Shown piece by piece: positions 1 to 13,211 of a DNA stretch of 64,000 bases. The notes under the pieces were generated by a model. The model was not told the origin of the DNA and searched no databases. It worked only from the letters and a program-made list of their open reading frames with translations. A program made the translations under genes and the position numbers. Each line of letters opens with the position of its first letter. Positions within the stretch are counted from its first letter, which is position 1. Origin of the DNA: Glaciozyma antarctica PI12 (lineage: Eukaryota > Basidiomycota > Microbotryomycetes > Kriegeriales > Camptobasidiaceae); assembly GCA_002917775.1 (NCBI GenBank), contig KZ627148.1, forward strand, positions 272,030 to 336,029, written 5' to 3'.

Positions 1-1552
1 TCCTCGCATCCGTATCATCCCTCCAGCCAACGGCGACCAGCCCCACTCGCCTCCATTCGAGTTCCATTGGACGAATCGAGTCGTCTACCCTCCCCATCCT
101 CCTTCCCGAGCAGTCGCCCGGATGCGATTGCGAAGGAAACTGCCAGGACGCGGAGAACGTCGACTCGTGCGCGTGTCGGAAGCGACAGACGGAGGCCTGC
201 GCGACGCGGATGGACGGGATCTACGACCGGTCGGGGCATCAGGGGTTTGCGTACAACGAAGGAGGACAAATCGCGCCCGAGATCGACCACGAGCCGGTTT
301 GGTGCGCTCAAATTCGACTCGCTCCTTGTCCTCGATGCTGACGGTGCTGGTTTTTAGGGAATGCAACTCCGAGTGCGAATGCGGGGTCGGCTGCATCAAC
401 CGAGTAAGTCCTTTCGCTGGCGTTCTTCGCTTTCGCCTGCTGCTCTCCTGCCCGATCAGTCGCTGACGTCGCGCATGTGCAGGTCGTCGGTCTCAAGAAG
501 GGCGTCGATGTCGATATCTTCCACGCCGGTGTGTGCGGTTGGGGTACGTCCTCGTTTTCTTCGCGCTACAATGGCCACTAACGCTGCTCGCAAGGTGTGC
601 GGAACCCTCCCGATGCGGGTACGATACTCGCTGGTACACCGCTGGGCATCTACGGCGCGGAACTTCTCGAGTCGGATGAGGTGGACGCTCGTGTCGACGC
701 GTGAGTTGGCCCGTTGCGAACCTTTCTCGCGAATCAGCCGCTGATTTGGCTACTTTGCAGGCTTTACGACCCTTGCGGTCGGAACTACCTCTTCGATTTA
801 GGATACTGGAGCAGTGAGTAGCTCGCCGTCATCTCGTGCGCGCGCCGTGCGCTGACCTCCCCTTCGTCACAAGTTGAGGATGATTACGTTGTCGCGGTGA
901 AGGCTCGCGCTGCGAACAGGATTGGTCCAAAGCCAAAGAAGGCGAAGGCCAAGAAGGGAAAGAGGGGCAAGAAGAAGCAGGCTATCGCCGAGGACGTCGA
1001 GGAGGACGAGTTCACTATTCCCTATTCTGGCGACGCCTTCTTCTATGGCAATGTGAGCGTGTCCCCTCTCTCGCTCCTAGAATTGACGCTGATGCTCCCT
1101 GCAGTGGACTCGGTTTGTCAACCATCGCTGTACTGGCGCGAACGCGGGCGTTCGACCGGTCCACGTTGACGAGGGCAACCTCTTCAGACCTCTTCACGTC
1201 TTCGTCGCTACGACGAACATTGCTGTGCGCCTCCTTCGCTTCGTACTTTCCGAGTCGCTGACCGACACTCCTCCGCTTCGCAGCCTGGCGAGCAGATATT
1301 CATCAACTACTTCTCAAACCGCGACGCTCGGCTCAAGTACGGCCAAAGTCTCTACGAGTATCAAAGAATCGCCGACAGCCGACGTCGCATGGCGAAAGAG
1401 GGCAAGAAATGCATGTGTACGTCTTCGCTTTCGTTAGCTCCGCTTTCCGATCCCGTACTCACTGCTTCCTTCGCTCAGGTGGCGTCGCATTGTGCCGCGG
1501 AATCATGTTCAGAGACGTCAACATCATTCCCGAAGACGACGCCGACGACTGA
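1..1552 (+). CDS. SUV39/Clr4-type histone-lysine methyltransferase, 5' end outside window
   Basis: This is the C-terminal part of a SET-domain methyltransferase, probably acting on histone H3 lysine 9 in heterochromatin. A cysteine-rich pre-SET region begins near base 119 (CDCEGNC, then CACRK, then CNSECECGVGC). The SET core follows: GWGVR, the catalytic NHRC motif, an EQIFINYF stretch, and a post-SET CMCGVALC cluster just before the TGA at 1550-1552. About seven short introns with normal GT-AG ends join the exons. Between the pre-SET side and the NHRC motif lies a lysine-rich insert (bases about 920-1010). The segment FEFHWTNRVVYPP (bases about 56-95) is typical of the family but lies one base out of frame with the pre-SET cysteines, which suggests an extra C near base 106. 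The family call is firm; H3K9 specificity is inferred from the pre-SET/SET/post-SET layout. Confidence 0.85.
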
Positions 1553-1764
1553 GCGTCCCCTGCCGTCCTCCCCCTCCCCCTCCCCAGCCTGTACCTTCCC
1601 CCTCTCCTCGTTTTGCAAACGCAGTTTTCGTTCTGTCGTTCGAAAGTCTCTTCGTCCCTCTCGCTCGCCCCTCTCGCCCACCTTTCTCCCACTCTCCACT
1701 CTTCTCGCAAAGACCGTCGAACACAAAAAAGGTTGCAGCACTAATACACGCCCCCTCCCCTCGC

Positions 1765-4421
1765 TCAAGCCTCATACTTCTCAATCTCCTCCAACAGCTC
1801 CCTCGCCCCAACGACCCACTCCACCGGGCTCGCCTTCAAGCACTGATACCTCACCTTCTTCTGATCATTGTAGCTCTCCGTCTTCCCCCTGCACCCAAAG
1901 TTGAACATCTTCCCGCTGACGCTCTTGACGTGAGCCTGGAAAGCCGCCTCGTCTTCGTTCTTGAGCGCTTCGAGGGAATCGGCGGTTTGGGAGAGGAGGA
2001 GGACGCCAATTTCGTTGAACCCTGAGAGCCAGATTTGGTTCGTGTGGTCCGCGACGCTGAGGGAGAGGACGTAGCTGTGTAGAACGCGAGTCAGCGGTGC
2101 GAGGAGGGGGAGCGGGAGCGGGAAGAGGAGGGAAGGGAGGAGGGAGGAGGGAAGGGAGGAGAAAGGAGGGAGGAGGGGAGCGAGCGAGCGAGAGGAAGAG
2201 GAGGAGAGAGGGACGTACCGGTATTCGGGGGCGGGGTAGACCATGTCGCACTTCTCGCAACGCCAGGCGTCCGTATCCTCCATCGTGACCTTCCTGCGCG
2301 CGCGAGAACAGAATCGTCAGCTCCATCCACCGACGACGACGAGAGGAAAACGAGAACGCACTTGTTGCACTTGTCGGACGGGCAAGCGGGGTACCACATG
2401 CCCTCATTCTTGACGAACATGATCGTCGCGCGCACGCTAAAGTAGTCGGGCTTCTCGTTGTCGCTCATGCCGAGTTCCTCCGTCTTGACCTGCTCGAGCG
2501 TCTTGAACTCATCCTTCTTGAACGGCTGGTTGCTCATTCCTCCCGCGTTCGAGAAGCTCTGGAACGCCGTCGTCTGGCCCTCGGTATCGTACCTGCGCCC
2601 CTCATCAGCCTGCGAAGGGAGGGAGGCGAGAGAAAAGACGCACCATCCCCTCAGCGCGTGAGCTTCTGGGATATCCGGGTCGGCAGTCATGGTACTCTGC
2701 CCTCCCATGCTCAACGTCCTCCCACCGAAGTCCCCAACCTTGGCTCCCTTGAACGCATAAACGGCACCATCCGTCGCCTCCCACGTCTCCGCACTCCTCC
2801 CCCAGAGCGTAACGCGCACCGAAAAGCCCGAGCGATCGCAGACGGTCAACTCGCGCTTCTTGATCTGCTTTTGCGTCGCTTTCGCCGTGATCTCGGAGAG
2901 TTCGCCGTTGTCCTTGACGATGCCGAGGACGTCGCAGGTCGAGTCCTTCTCCTGCTCGGCGAGATTGCCGATCTCGATAAAGTTGTACTTGACTTGAGGC
3001 GCGCTCTCCTGATCCTCGCACTGTTCGTGACCACGCGTTAGATTGGCGAGGCGAGGAGAGGGAGGAATATGAACGCACGAGGGAGACTTCGGTCGAATTC
3101 TCAAACATGATCTCGTACTCGTTCGTGAGGTTGCTGAACTGCTTCTTGGCGATGTTGACGCGCGCCTTGGAGATGTAGTAGACCTTGCCCTCCTCGAAGA
3201 TCGAGTAGAGGTTGTCGCACGCCTCGTTGAATCCAGTCGCCTTGATCTCTCCCTGCATTCCGCGCGTCAGTTCGTGACATCGCACGCGGCGAGAAGGAAT
3301 AAACGCACAGTGTCGTCGAGCAGGTTGACGTTGAAGAGCTTTCCGTCTCCTTTGGCGTTACTCCAGTGCTTGATCTCGCTCTTGGTCGTGACCCTCGCCT
3401 TGATCGTCCACCTTTGAGTGCACTGATCAGCTCCCCTCCCTCGCCACCCCAATGTGCAAAACTCACTTGTTCTGATACGGACTCAACCCCTCGATAGGGT
3501 AAATCGGCGCTCCTCCACTCTTCTTAGGCGGCGGCGCCTTCTTCGTCGCCGCGCTCGTACTGCTCGCGTTCGATCCTCCCCTCCCCGCCGGCACCGCAGC
3601 CACCGCAGCAGCCGGAGCAGCAGCAGCAGCAGCAGCAGCAGCCGCTCCGCCCGTGACATCCGCGACCTGCGCTCCAATCTTGGCGACGGGTCCAGAGACA
3701 GGGTCGACGGTGAGACCGATGATGATGCTGCGCGCGTTCGAGGTCAGCGAGAGTTGGAGGAAGGGAGAGAGGGGACGCACCGACGGCCTTGAATGACGTT
3801 GCAGGCGTAGGTGACTAGCTTGATGACGCTGTTCTTTTCGATGGCAGGGGGGTCGCCTTGGACGAGGTCGTTGAGCTGGGTCGCGAGCATGGCTTGCATG
3901 AAGTGAACGCCGTCTGAGACGATCAGGCTGCGCGTGATGAGGGGGATCAGTGAAGTTCAACGCGTCTGGGCTGTGCGTGCGCGTGCTGGGCAGGGAGGGA
4001 GGACGCGACGGAGGAGGAGCACCCGCGTTCTTTGCAGGGGCGCAGACGCCACTCGGTCCTCAATCCCTCGCACCCCTCCCATTCCCTAAGCTCCAGTCGA
4101 GCAAGCGCAGGCCCTCCACAACCGCCCGCCCCATCTCCGTCCCTGCCGCCACCTCCCCTCCATCACCCACCTCCGAAACAGGGCGAAAGAGTGCTTACCG
4201 GTAGCGGTCCACGCCGTTCGTGTTGCTAACCTTTTTGACGCTGAGGACCTGAACGATGGGCTCAACAGCAATGGGGTCGTCCTCGATCTGGTCGTGCATC
4301 GAGCTGAGTGTCAAAGGTGCGAGTCAGCCCCGTGTCCCCTCCCAAGGTCGCGCGCGTGTTGAACTTGCCGGATTGAACCTGCTGAGAGTGTGACCTCGGA
4401 TTGAGGGAGTTCTTCTGCCAT
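1765..4421 (-). CDS. RPA1: Replication protein A 70 kDa subunit (RPA1)
   Basis: Large subunit of the heterotrimeric single-stranded DNA binding protein RPA, needed in the nucleus for replication, repair and recombination. The product is about 620 residues, usual for the family. In order: an N-terminal OB fold (AVEPIVQVLSVKKV); an Ala-rich linker encoded by an AGC repeat; tandem DNA-binding OB folds beginning at PIEGLSPYQNKWTIKARV; and a C-terminal OB fold holding a zinc ribbon (CPSDKC then CEKC). It ends in EIEKYEA before the stop at 1765. The ATG at 4419-4421 gives the normal RPA1 N-terminus only if the first intron uses a GC donor (listed separately). The start lies 201 bp from the start of the divergent CWF19L1 gene, so the two may share a promoter region. 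Confidence 0.95.
3616..3642. repeat. AGC/CAG triplet microsatellite coding for polyalanine in RPA1
   Basis: About nine perfect AGC units on the plus strand. They encode an alanine run on the minus strand in the RPA1 linker between the N-terminal OB fold and the DNA-binding core. The surrounding linker is also Ala/Pro/Gly rich. Length variation here would be tolerated by a flexible linker. Confidence 0.9.
4304..4368 (-). other. GC-AG intron, first intron of RPA1
   Basis: The coding sequence after the ATG reads into exon 2 in frame only if a 65-nt intron is removed that begins GCAAGT and ends ACTCAG. A CTGAC branch-like motif lies inside it. The spliced protein then reads SAGSIR followed by SMHDQIEDD, which matches the start of the RPA1 N-terminal OB fold. 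No GT donor gives an equally good fusion. The donor is directly preceded by CG. Confidence 0.7.
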
Positions 4422-4622
4422 CGTCGTCGTCGTCGTTTGGGTGGGAGAAGCTGGGGGGGAGTTCGAGTTGACGAACGCGCTCAGCCAAAGTCGCGACTTT
4501 ATTCAATTTAATTCTCAGAGGGTTGGGCCAAGTCCCACTTAACCTCGAGCTAGAATAAGTTACTGATATATTCCCGTCCCTACTCCGCTTGCTCTCCTGT
4601 CAAACACGCCGACTTAGAATTG

Positions 4623-6856
4623 ATGCAGTCTCAGCCAGGAACGCCTCAAAAGGTTCTTGTGACTGGATCAGCCCAAGCTTCAATCAAGAGCTTCGTCACC
4701 AAACTCACAGCTCTACAATCCAAACACTCCTTCTCCCTCTGCCTCGCCCTAGACCTCTTCTCAGACGTACAGGACGAAGACCTCGAACTAGCAGAGCTTC
4801 TGGCTGGCAAGATCGTAGTCCCCGTTCAGGTCTACGTCGCAGTCGGAGGAGGAGTCATCCCGCAAAAGGTGTTGGACAAGGTCGCGCGAGGGGAGGAGGT
4901 CTGCACGAATGTCACCCTGCTCGGTGCGTTCTCTCCTCGCTGGTTGGGTGGAAGGAATGACTGACGGTAGCGCAGGCAAGTCCGGACTCTTAACGCTCGC
5001 GAGCGGTCTCAAGATCGCAACCTTCGGCGGTCGCTACGACGAAGCTCTCTTCGAGTCTCCCACCTCCACCCCCGTACGTTCCTCCCCCATCCATCTCATT
5101 CCCACTAATCAAGAACGCTCCCAGTCGGACCCCCCACTTTTACTTCCCTCTCCCTCGCCTCCTTCCTCACCACCCTCTCCCCCGCCCCCTCCAACTCCTC
5201 CCTTCCCGCCCCTCCCGCACCCTCCCCCGACATCCTCCTCACGCACGCTCTCCCCTCCTCCCTCCCCCCTCCTCTCCTCAAAAGCCTCTCATCCCCGCCC
5301 CCGGCTCCACCTGCGCCTCACTCGACGCGCTCGCGAAAGCTGCTCATGCCAAGTACCATTTCGTAGGCGGCGCAGGCGTGTTTTGGGAGAGGGAACCGTG
5401 GGCTTGGCCGAGGGAAGAGGGGGGAGGAGTGTGTAGGGCTATCAGCTTGGGTGAGATGGGTAACAAGGCTAAAGAGAGGGTACGCGCTTCCTTCCCTCCT
5501 TCCTCCCCTCGGTAGCTAACCCTTGCGACGGTTGCAGTGGTTCTACGCCTTCTCCATCACTCCCCGTGCTGCAGCTCCGCCTAACACCGCCAACGCTACC
5601 GCATCCCCTTTCTCCGTCGCCTCCTCCGCACGAGGAACGAAACGTCCTGCCGGCTCTCTCGATACCGACTTGAACGAGTACGGAGTACCGAACTACATCT
5701 TTGGCGGCGGAGGGGATAGGGGAGCAAAGAAGGGGCGCGGAGGAGCTGGTGGACCGCCGTGCGTTCCTCGCTCTTTCGTTTCTTCGTGGGTGGGAGCTGA
5801 TGGGTGCGCAGGCCGGAGCATTATACGTGCAATATCTGTGGGGATAAAGGGCATTGGATTCAGGAGTGCCCCAACCGGGCCGAGCGAGACGCAGCTCGTC
5901 CACCGCGCGGAGACATCCGTCCTATCCAGCGTGCGTTCCTCCTCTCCTCCTTCTTCAGCCCAAACTGACCCCGCTTCAACGCAGCGGACGAATGCTGGTT
6001 CTGCCTCTCGAACCCCAAGCTCACGAAGCACCTCATCGCCTCTATCGGATCCGAGACGTACCTCACCCTTCCCAAGGGTCAACTCCCGCCTACTCGAACG
6101 AGCGGAGCGACGTCCGAAGTCTCTCCCGTTCCTGGCGGTGGACACGTGCTTTTGATCCCCGTGCGTTCTTCTTCCCTCTCTCGGGCTATAGCTGACCTCG
6201 CTGCCGGCAGATCGCGCACTACCCTACTCTCCTCTCTATCCCTGCTGATCTGGCGGAACCGATCTTGTCCGAGGTGGAGAAGTACAAGATTGCGTTGAGG
6301 GAATGCTACAAGAGCTTCGGGGCTGAGATGGTGGCGTTCGAAGTGGGGAGATTGAGCGGGAAAGGCGGGCATGCTCATATCCAGGTCCGTTCCCCCTTCC
6401 TTCCCTCCTCCCCGCTAACCCCTACGCAGATCTGTCCCGTCCCCGCCGACTTAGCCTCAACGACCGAATCCGTCTTCCGCTCCGAGGGGGAGAAGTACGG
6501 CATCACCTTCGAAGAAGACAGCGAAGCGGCTCTCGTCAACCTCTCGGAGAACTACTTCCGCGTCGACCTTCCCTCGGGCCGAAAGCTCGTTCATCTCATC
6601 GCTCCGGGCGCGCCTTTCAATCTCCAATTCGGTCGGTGAGTCCCCTTCCTTCCTTCCTTCCCTTCGTTCGTTCGTTCGGCGGGGATGGAAAGCTGTGAGT
6701 GGGAGAGAGCTGATGAGAAACAGGGCGACGATGGCGGTCTTGTTGGGGATTCAGGAAAGGACGGATTGGAAAGCTTGTACCAAGTCGGATGCGGAGGAGA
6801 AGGCGGATTGTGCGAGGTTCAAGGCCGCGTTCAAGAAGTTTGATCCGAGTGAATGA
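4623..6856 (+). CDS. CWF19-like protein (CWF19L1/Drn1 family)
   Basis: A spliceosome-associated protein of the family that works with the lariat debranching enzyme. The N-terminal part (KVLVTGSAQASIKSFVTKL) resembles the metallophosphatase-like domain of CWF19L1. The middle carries a CCHC zinc knuckle (CNICGDKGHWIQEC). The C-terminal half holds CwfJ/HIT-like regions with DECWFCLSNP, GGGHVLLIPIAHY and KGGHAHIQ. The product is about 580 residues; the ATG is at 4623 and the TGA at 6854-6856. The pyrimidine-rich exon at about 5127-5350 needs two one-base shifts, near the C6 run at 5131-5136 and near 5290-5310, to join the frame containing DILLTHALP to the upstream frame and to the downstream AKYHFVGGAGVFW frame. 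No GT donor lies in that stretch, so introns cannot explain the shifts; assembly indels are likely. Confidence 0.88.
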
Positions 6857-7552
6857 GTGGGGGGAATGCAAAGTCACGTTTGGAGCGGATGTCTGAGGGC
6901 GTGAGGCTGCTTTGGTGTGGGAGTTATCGATCGGGGTGGTGGGGAACCGGCTTCAGGTGCGTGGTCGCTGCCAGCTTGGAGCGTCGACTGAAGATCACTT
7001 CGCTCAGATCTCGCTCTCTCTCATCTCGCTATCACCACCGAACCGCTGCTCTCGCTCCGTCCTCGCTACTCAAACTGCTTGCTCACCGATCCCCCGCGCA
7101 GCACAGTGCTCGATCTTGTGCGAGACTGCTGTGCCTGGTGCTGCGATGATGCTGGAAGGTCCCCGTCGAACGCCGCGGGAGGGCTACTCTTTTCGAGCTG
7201 GTCGCGTCGAGAGCTGGTGAGCACGCTGGACGTTCTGCCAGGGCACTCAAGCTGACCTTTTCCTCTCTCCCTGACCGATTCAGGCAGAAGGAGCGAAGAA
7301 CGAAGTGCGTCCTGTTCAAAAAAACGCGTCGTCATTATCCGCAGGCGAAGTTACTGCGGGAAAACAGGAACCATCTCTCACGCTTGCTTGGGCTCTGCTG
7401 TGGATCGCAGCAAGCAGGCTAACTTCTCTCTCACCTTCCTCCCATCACCTAGTCGCCACCACCACCGTCCCCCTCCCCTCCGCCCTTCCGTCCCTCCGCC
7501 CCTCCCTTCCACTCCTTCGCAACCACACTCGACGACGCACGACACCACGACG
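6857..7552. other. Intergenic, upstream of GT31 gene
   Basis: I see no convincing coding region. A perfect-looking intron (GTGAGC donor at 7217, CTGACC branch motif, TTCAG ending at 7283) suggests that the 5' leader of the downstream GT31 transcript begins here and is spliced. The last 150 bases are pyrimidine-rich, as in other promoters of this window. Confidence 0.5.
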
Positions 7553-9654
7553 ATGAAGGTGCCTTCTCGCTCTCCTTCTCCTATCCTACCACTAGCGATC
7601 CCTCCACCAAAGTTCTGCCCCCAGCGAGCAGCAAAATGGTTCGCCTTCGCCCTCGGGACCGTCGCCCTCGTCTCTCTCATTCAATCTCAGCACCCTCTCC
7701 CCCTCTCCGACTACGCACGACATGCTCGACAACGCTTTGGGAGTATAGGACGTAACAACACGTGCGAGGAACATGGGCTCTTCAGTCGAGATCCAGCGTG
7801 GCTCGAAGGGCGTGAGGAACGCCACCGCGTAACAGTCCGCGTCGCTCCCTCCCCCTTCTCTTTCGACGATTCTCCAATGCAGGAGAACACGATTCTCACT
7901 ATCCCTCTTCACCCAACACTCGCCACCGCCCACCCCCTCCTCTTTCCATCCCCTTCTCACGAACTCGGTCCCCCGTTCCCAAGTTCTCAAGACTCGCCTC
8001 CGCCGACATGCGAAACTCCTACGACGCACTATCTTCCTCTTCACCTCCCTCCCGCCCTCCCTCCAGCCCCTCCATCAATCTTTTTCTCCCTTTGTACGAC
8101 TCCCACCCGCGCCATCGCCTTCGCGTACGTCCTCCCTCCCCTCCCCGTTCGCTCGCTAACTCGAACCCCGCAGCGATATCTGGACGCACTACCTCTCCGC
8201 CCCTCCCCCGCTTCCTCAACCCTTTTTCGGCAACCCTTCCTCGGCAACCTCCGACCGCACCAGGCTGTATCGTCATCAACGCTGAAAACGGGGACGACGT
8301 CGCAGTGGAACGGGCGAACGAGGTGATGAAGAAGGCCGGGACGGCGTGCGTGATGAGAGAGAGTGGGATGGGGGAGGTTAGGTATGAAATGAGGGTGCTG
8401 GGTGCGGTCAAGGATGCTTGGGAGGAGAGTGAGAGGATTAGGTGGGATGAGGGTGGGAAGATGGTTGAGTGGTTTGTGTTTGGGTGAGTCGCTTTCTTTT
8501 GATGAGGAGAGCGTGGGCTGATGGAGTGAGCAGGGACGATGATACGTGGTGGGTTGATCAGTCGACGTTGAGGGATTTGGTTGCACAGTTTGATTGGAGG
8601 AGGGATCATATCCTCGGTGGATTCAGGTTCGTTCGTTTTTTTTTCGTTCTTCTCGGATTCCAGAGATTGACGCTCGCTTTCTCGTCAGCGATGCTGAGGA
8701 TAACTTTCGCGTAAGCTCTTCGTTCCTCGTTACAATGAAACCTCGCTAACGCAGCCCACTCCAGGATCATGGCTCCATCGCGTACGGAGGAGCTGGGATC
8801 GTCATCTCTCGCAACCTCGTTCGCAAGATGCAAGGCCTCCGTACGTCCTCCTCCCTCTCTCCTCCATCTCAGCTAACTCTCCTCCCGACAGTCCCTCTCT
8901 GCGTCGAAAAGTACGGCCACGTCTTCGGCGGCGACGGCCTCATCACGCACTGCGCCGCTCTCGCCAAAGGCGTCCCCCTCTCCTCCGTCGTCGAAGAAGT
9001 TCCGGGCATGTCGCAGATGGACATTCGCGGCGACGCAGCAGGCTTCCTCTCCTCTGGCCAAACGCCGTTCCTCTCCCTCCATCACTGGGTCGGTTGGCTC
9101 CAACTTATGCCGCATAAGAACCCCATCGAGGCGATTGGGCTGTTGACTCAGGCGTCTGAGGCGGTCGGGGGGAGGAACTTTTTGAGGAGGTGGGTGTTTG
9201 ATGAGGGGAGGGTCACTTGGAGCGTCGGGTACAGCGTGATCGTTCATCGCGAAGCGCTCACTCGAGACGATCTCGAAAGGACCGTACGTTCCTTCCTCCT
9301 TTCCTAATCGACCTAGCTGATTTGGTCGAGCAGGAACATACATGGTCCGGCTTCCAACCACGCCACCGCTCTCGCTCAGCACGCATCGAAGGACCCGAGA
9401 AGCTCACCTACTTCCTCGACGCCGTCATCCCCCTCTCTTCAACCCGCACGATCTTCCGACATGTGTGCACGCACGATTCGGTCAAGAATGGCGTGCGCGA
9501 GATTGATATCATGTGGGACGAGACGAAGACCAAGGCGTCGTCGTGGACTTGGAGGGAGAGAGGGAGAGTGGAGCGAGGTGGATGGACCGGAGGAGGAGGT
9601 GGTGGAGAGTGTTGTTGTAGAGTCTCCTGCTGGTCAGGAGGAGTGAATATATAG
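7553..9654 (+). CDS. GT31 family glycosyltransferase, fringe-like, type II membrane protein
   Basis: A probable Golgi glycosyltransferase of the fungal fringe-like (DUF604) branch of GT31. A signal-anchor segment (WFAFALGTVALVSLIQS) sits near residues 29-43. The catalytic region shows FSLCTTPTRAIAFADIWTHYL, EWFVFGDDDTWW (the DDD metal/nucleotide-sugar motif), HILGGF, AYGGAGIVISR and GGDGLITHCA, in the usual order. The acceptor sugar cannot be told. The frame of DIWTHYL and the frame of CIVINAENGDD are one base apart, with no GT donor between about 8174 and 8265, so one extra base is likely in a C or T run there. The C-terminal 40 residues differ by frame, and the stop at 9652-9654 is therefore less certain than the catalytic region. 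Confidence 0.82.
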
Positions 9655-10207
9655 AGGGCTTCATAGTGCGCCTATGGAGTTGAGCGAGAGGAGAGAAGGG
9701 ACGTTGGAGCGAGCTTCGCACGAATCACTTCACTCGCTTCAGTTGGTCTCAAGTCGCTAGTTCGTGTGTTAAGCCCTTTGACAGCTTACGAGCATGCTTT
9801 GTCTCTCTCCTGAGAAGCTGGCGGCGTTGACCTTGCTCGCTGTCCGACTCAGCTGTGTTGAACTGCCAACGCTCGCTCGCAAGCTCGACATTTCGGTCTC
9901 GCCTGAGGGTTCTATCCTCGAACACGACTCCTGATTGCCTGACTAGTCTGGTGTAACCTGCTGAAGGTCGTCCTGCCCGGTTGAGGAGGAAGAAGGAGAA
10001 GAGAAAGGGAATCTCGGAGAGCACCTTTGCCGGCCGAGATCTGCCCCCTCTGATCTTGGTCACCTTCGCTGAAGAATCTTTTTATGCCTTCTGTAGCTCT
10101 CTCTCCTACCGTCTTCTGCTCAAAGTCATCCAACGAAGCCCCAAGCATCCTCAGCCGCCTCTACACCGCCGAACCACCACCCCTCCACCCCACCGCCCCC
10201 TCCAGCC
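9655..10207. other. Intergenic between GT31 and flavin oxidoreductase genes
   Basis: No coding potential that fits the splicing style of the window. It holds the 3' end of the GT31 transcript and a pyrimidine-rich promoter-like stretch just before the next ATG. I see no structured RNA. Confidence 0.5.
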
Positions 10208-11888
<1,681 letters not shown>

Positions 11889-12123
11889 AGCTGTAGACGC
11901 ATCGAGCAATGCACGTAGACTGTTGAGATCTTTGCGCTCTCGTACTGGCACTGGACTGTGTACGGAACAGGCTTGCTTCGCTGGGATGCTCTGGAGATGG
12001 GCTGGAAAGTGAACGGAGTTGACCAACGAAGTCTGTCCTCTCCTTACGTCGATTCCTCCCCACGTTGCGAGAACGTCTTGAATAGGCACAACATGCGGAT
12101 TACAGATCGTGCTTCCTGTTCCC

Positions 12124-13211
12124 TCAGAGAAGAACTCGCTCCCGCTCTTCAACCGCCATCTTGAGCTGCCTGCGAAGAGGAAAGAAAGTTAGCTCGCTAC
12201 CGAGCGACACGGCAGACGAACGCACTGCATGATGATGTTCCCCCACAAGAACGACCCCGGCAACGGCAACGGAAGCACGTTATCGCGAAAGTGATCTTCC
12301 TGTCCCTACACGCCAGAGAAAGCGTCAGTCCAAATCTCAACCTCGCTAGCGAGCCGCAAAACGCACGAGCATCATCGACCCCCACTCGTCCGTTCCCAAC
12401 CTCGTCCCCAGCCCTCCCTCCAGAGCCACGTTCCTAGAATCCTCCGTCCACCCGAGGTAGCTCGCAGTTCGCTTCGACCAAGCGAGCCAACTTCGCTCGC
12501 TGTCTTGCGCTGCGCGACCCTCGGAGATGAGCTGCTCGACGACGCTGCGGCCTATTTGGTCGATCGATTGAAGGCGGTTGAAAGGGAGGCTCTCCTGTCT
12601 CTTGATATGGTGAAGAGCGCCTGCGAAGTCGAGGTTAGTTCGCCGTGAGGGAGATGGGGGAGAGGAACTCACGGTAGAGGATCTTGGGTCGCCGATGAGG
12701 ATCCCGCACGTCGCCCGACTCCAACCAGCCCTTTGCGATATGCTGAAACGTCGCTTTCATCCTCACAGCCATCCAGTCCCGCACTTCCTTGCTCATGTTC
12801 TGAAAATGGCCGAACTGCGCCTGCGCCTCTTCTTGCGAGACGCCAGACGCGATGAGAGCTACTCGCTTGGCGTCTTCTTCGGCGCCTAGTCGTAGGACGC
12901 CCCAGAAGCCGGGAGTGATTTCGAGCAGGTCGGGAGTGGGGGAGGTGCCGTACTTTTCTGCGAGGTTGGCGACGAGTGGGACGACGATTTGGCTGAATCG
13001 GTCTGCGTGGGGAGGGCTGAGTGGGAGGATGAAGGAGAGTGGGAATCAAGTACCTTCGATCGTGGCGGGCGGGTAGAAATGTGGATGCCCAGTCAGGAAT
13101 GCAGTTTGCGGACGAAAGCCGTAGTGGATAGGCTTCCTCGAGTTCTGGGCGTTCGGAGTCCGAAGAGCTGGAGCGGGCGCGAGTAGGGGACAAGGCTACG
13201 GGGAGGGCCAT
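12124..13211 (-). CDS. Conserved-looking protein of unknown function, 5' end uncertain
   Basis: I do not recognise the family. The clear exons read HYGFRPQTAFLTGHPHFY, then RFSQIVVPLVANLAEKYGT, a helical stretch with NMSKEVRDWMAVRMKATFQH, then HHIKRQESLPFNRLQSIDQI, and a C-terminus GSFLWGNIIMQQLKMAV ending at the TGA at 12124. Introns lie near 13040, 12640, 12330 and 12200, all of the standard short type. The 5' end is unclear: an ATG at 13211 opens a Ser-rich stretch in another frame than HYGFRPQT, and a mitochondrial-presequence-like sequence (STTAFVRKLHS) sits in the third frame. A missing first exon or a one-base error are both possible. Mitochondrial location is only a guess. Confidence 0.55.
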
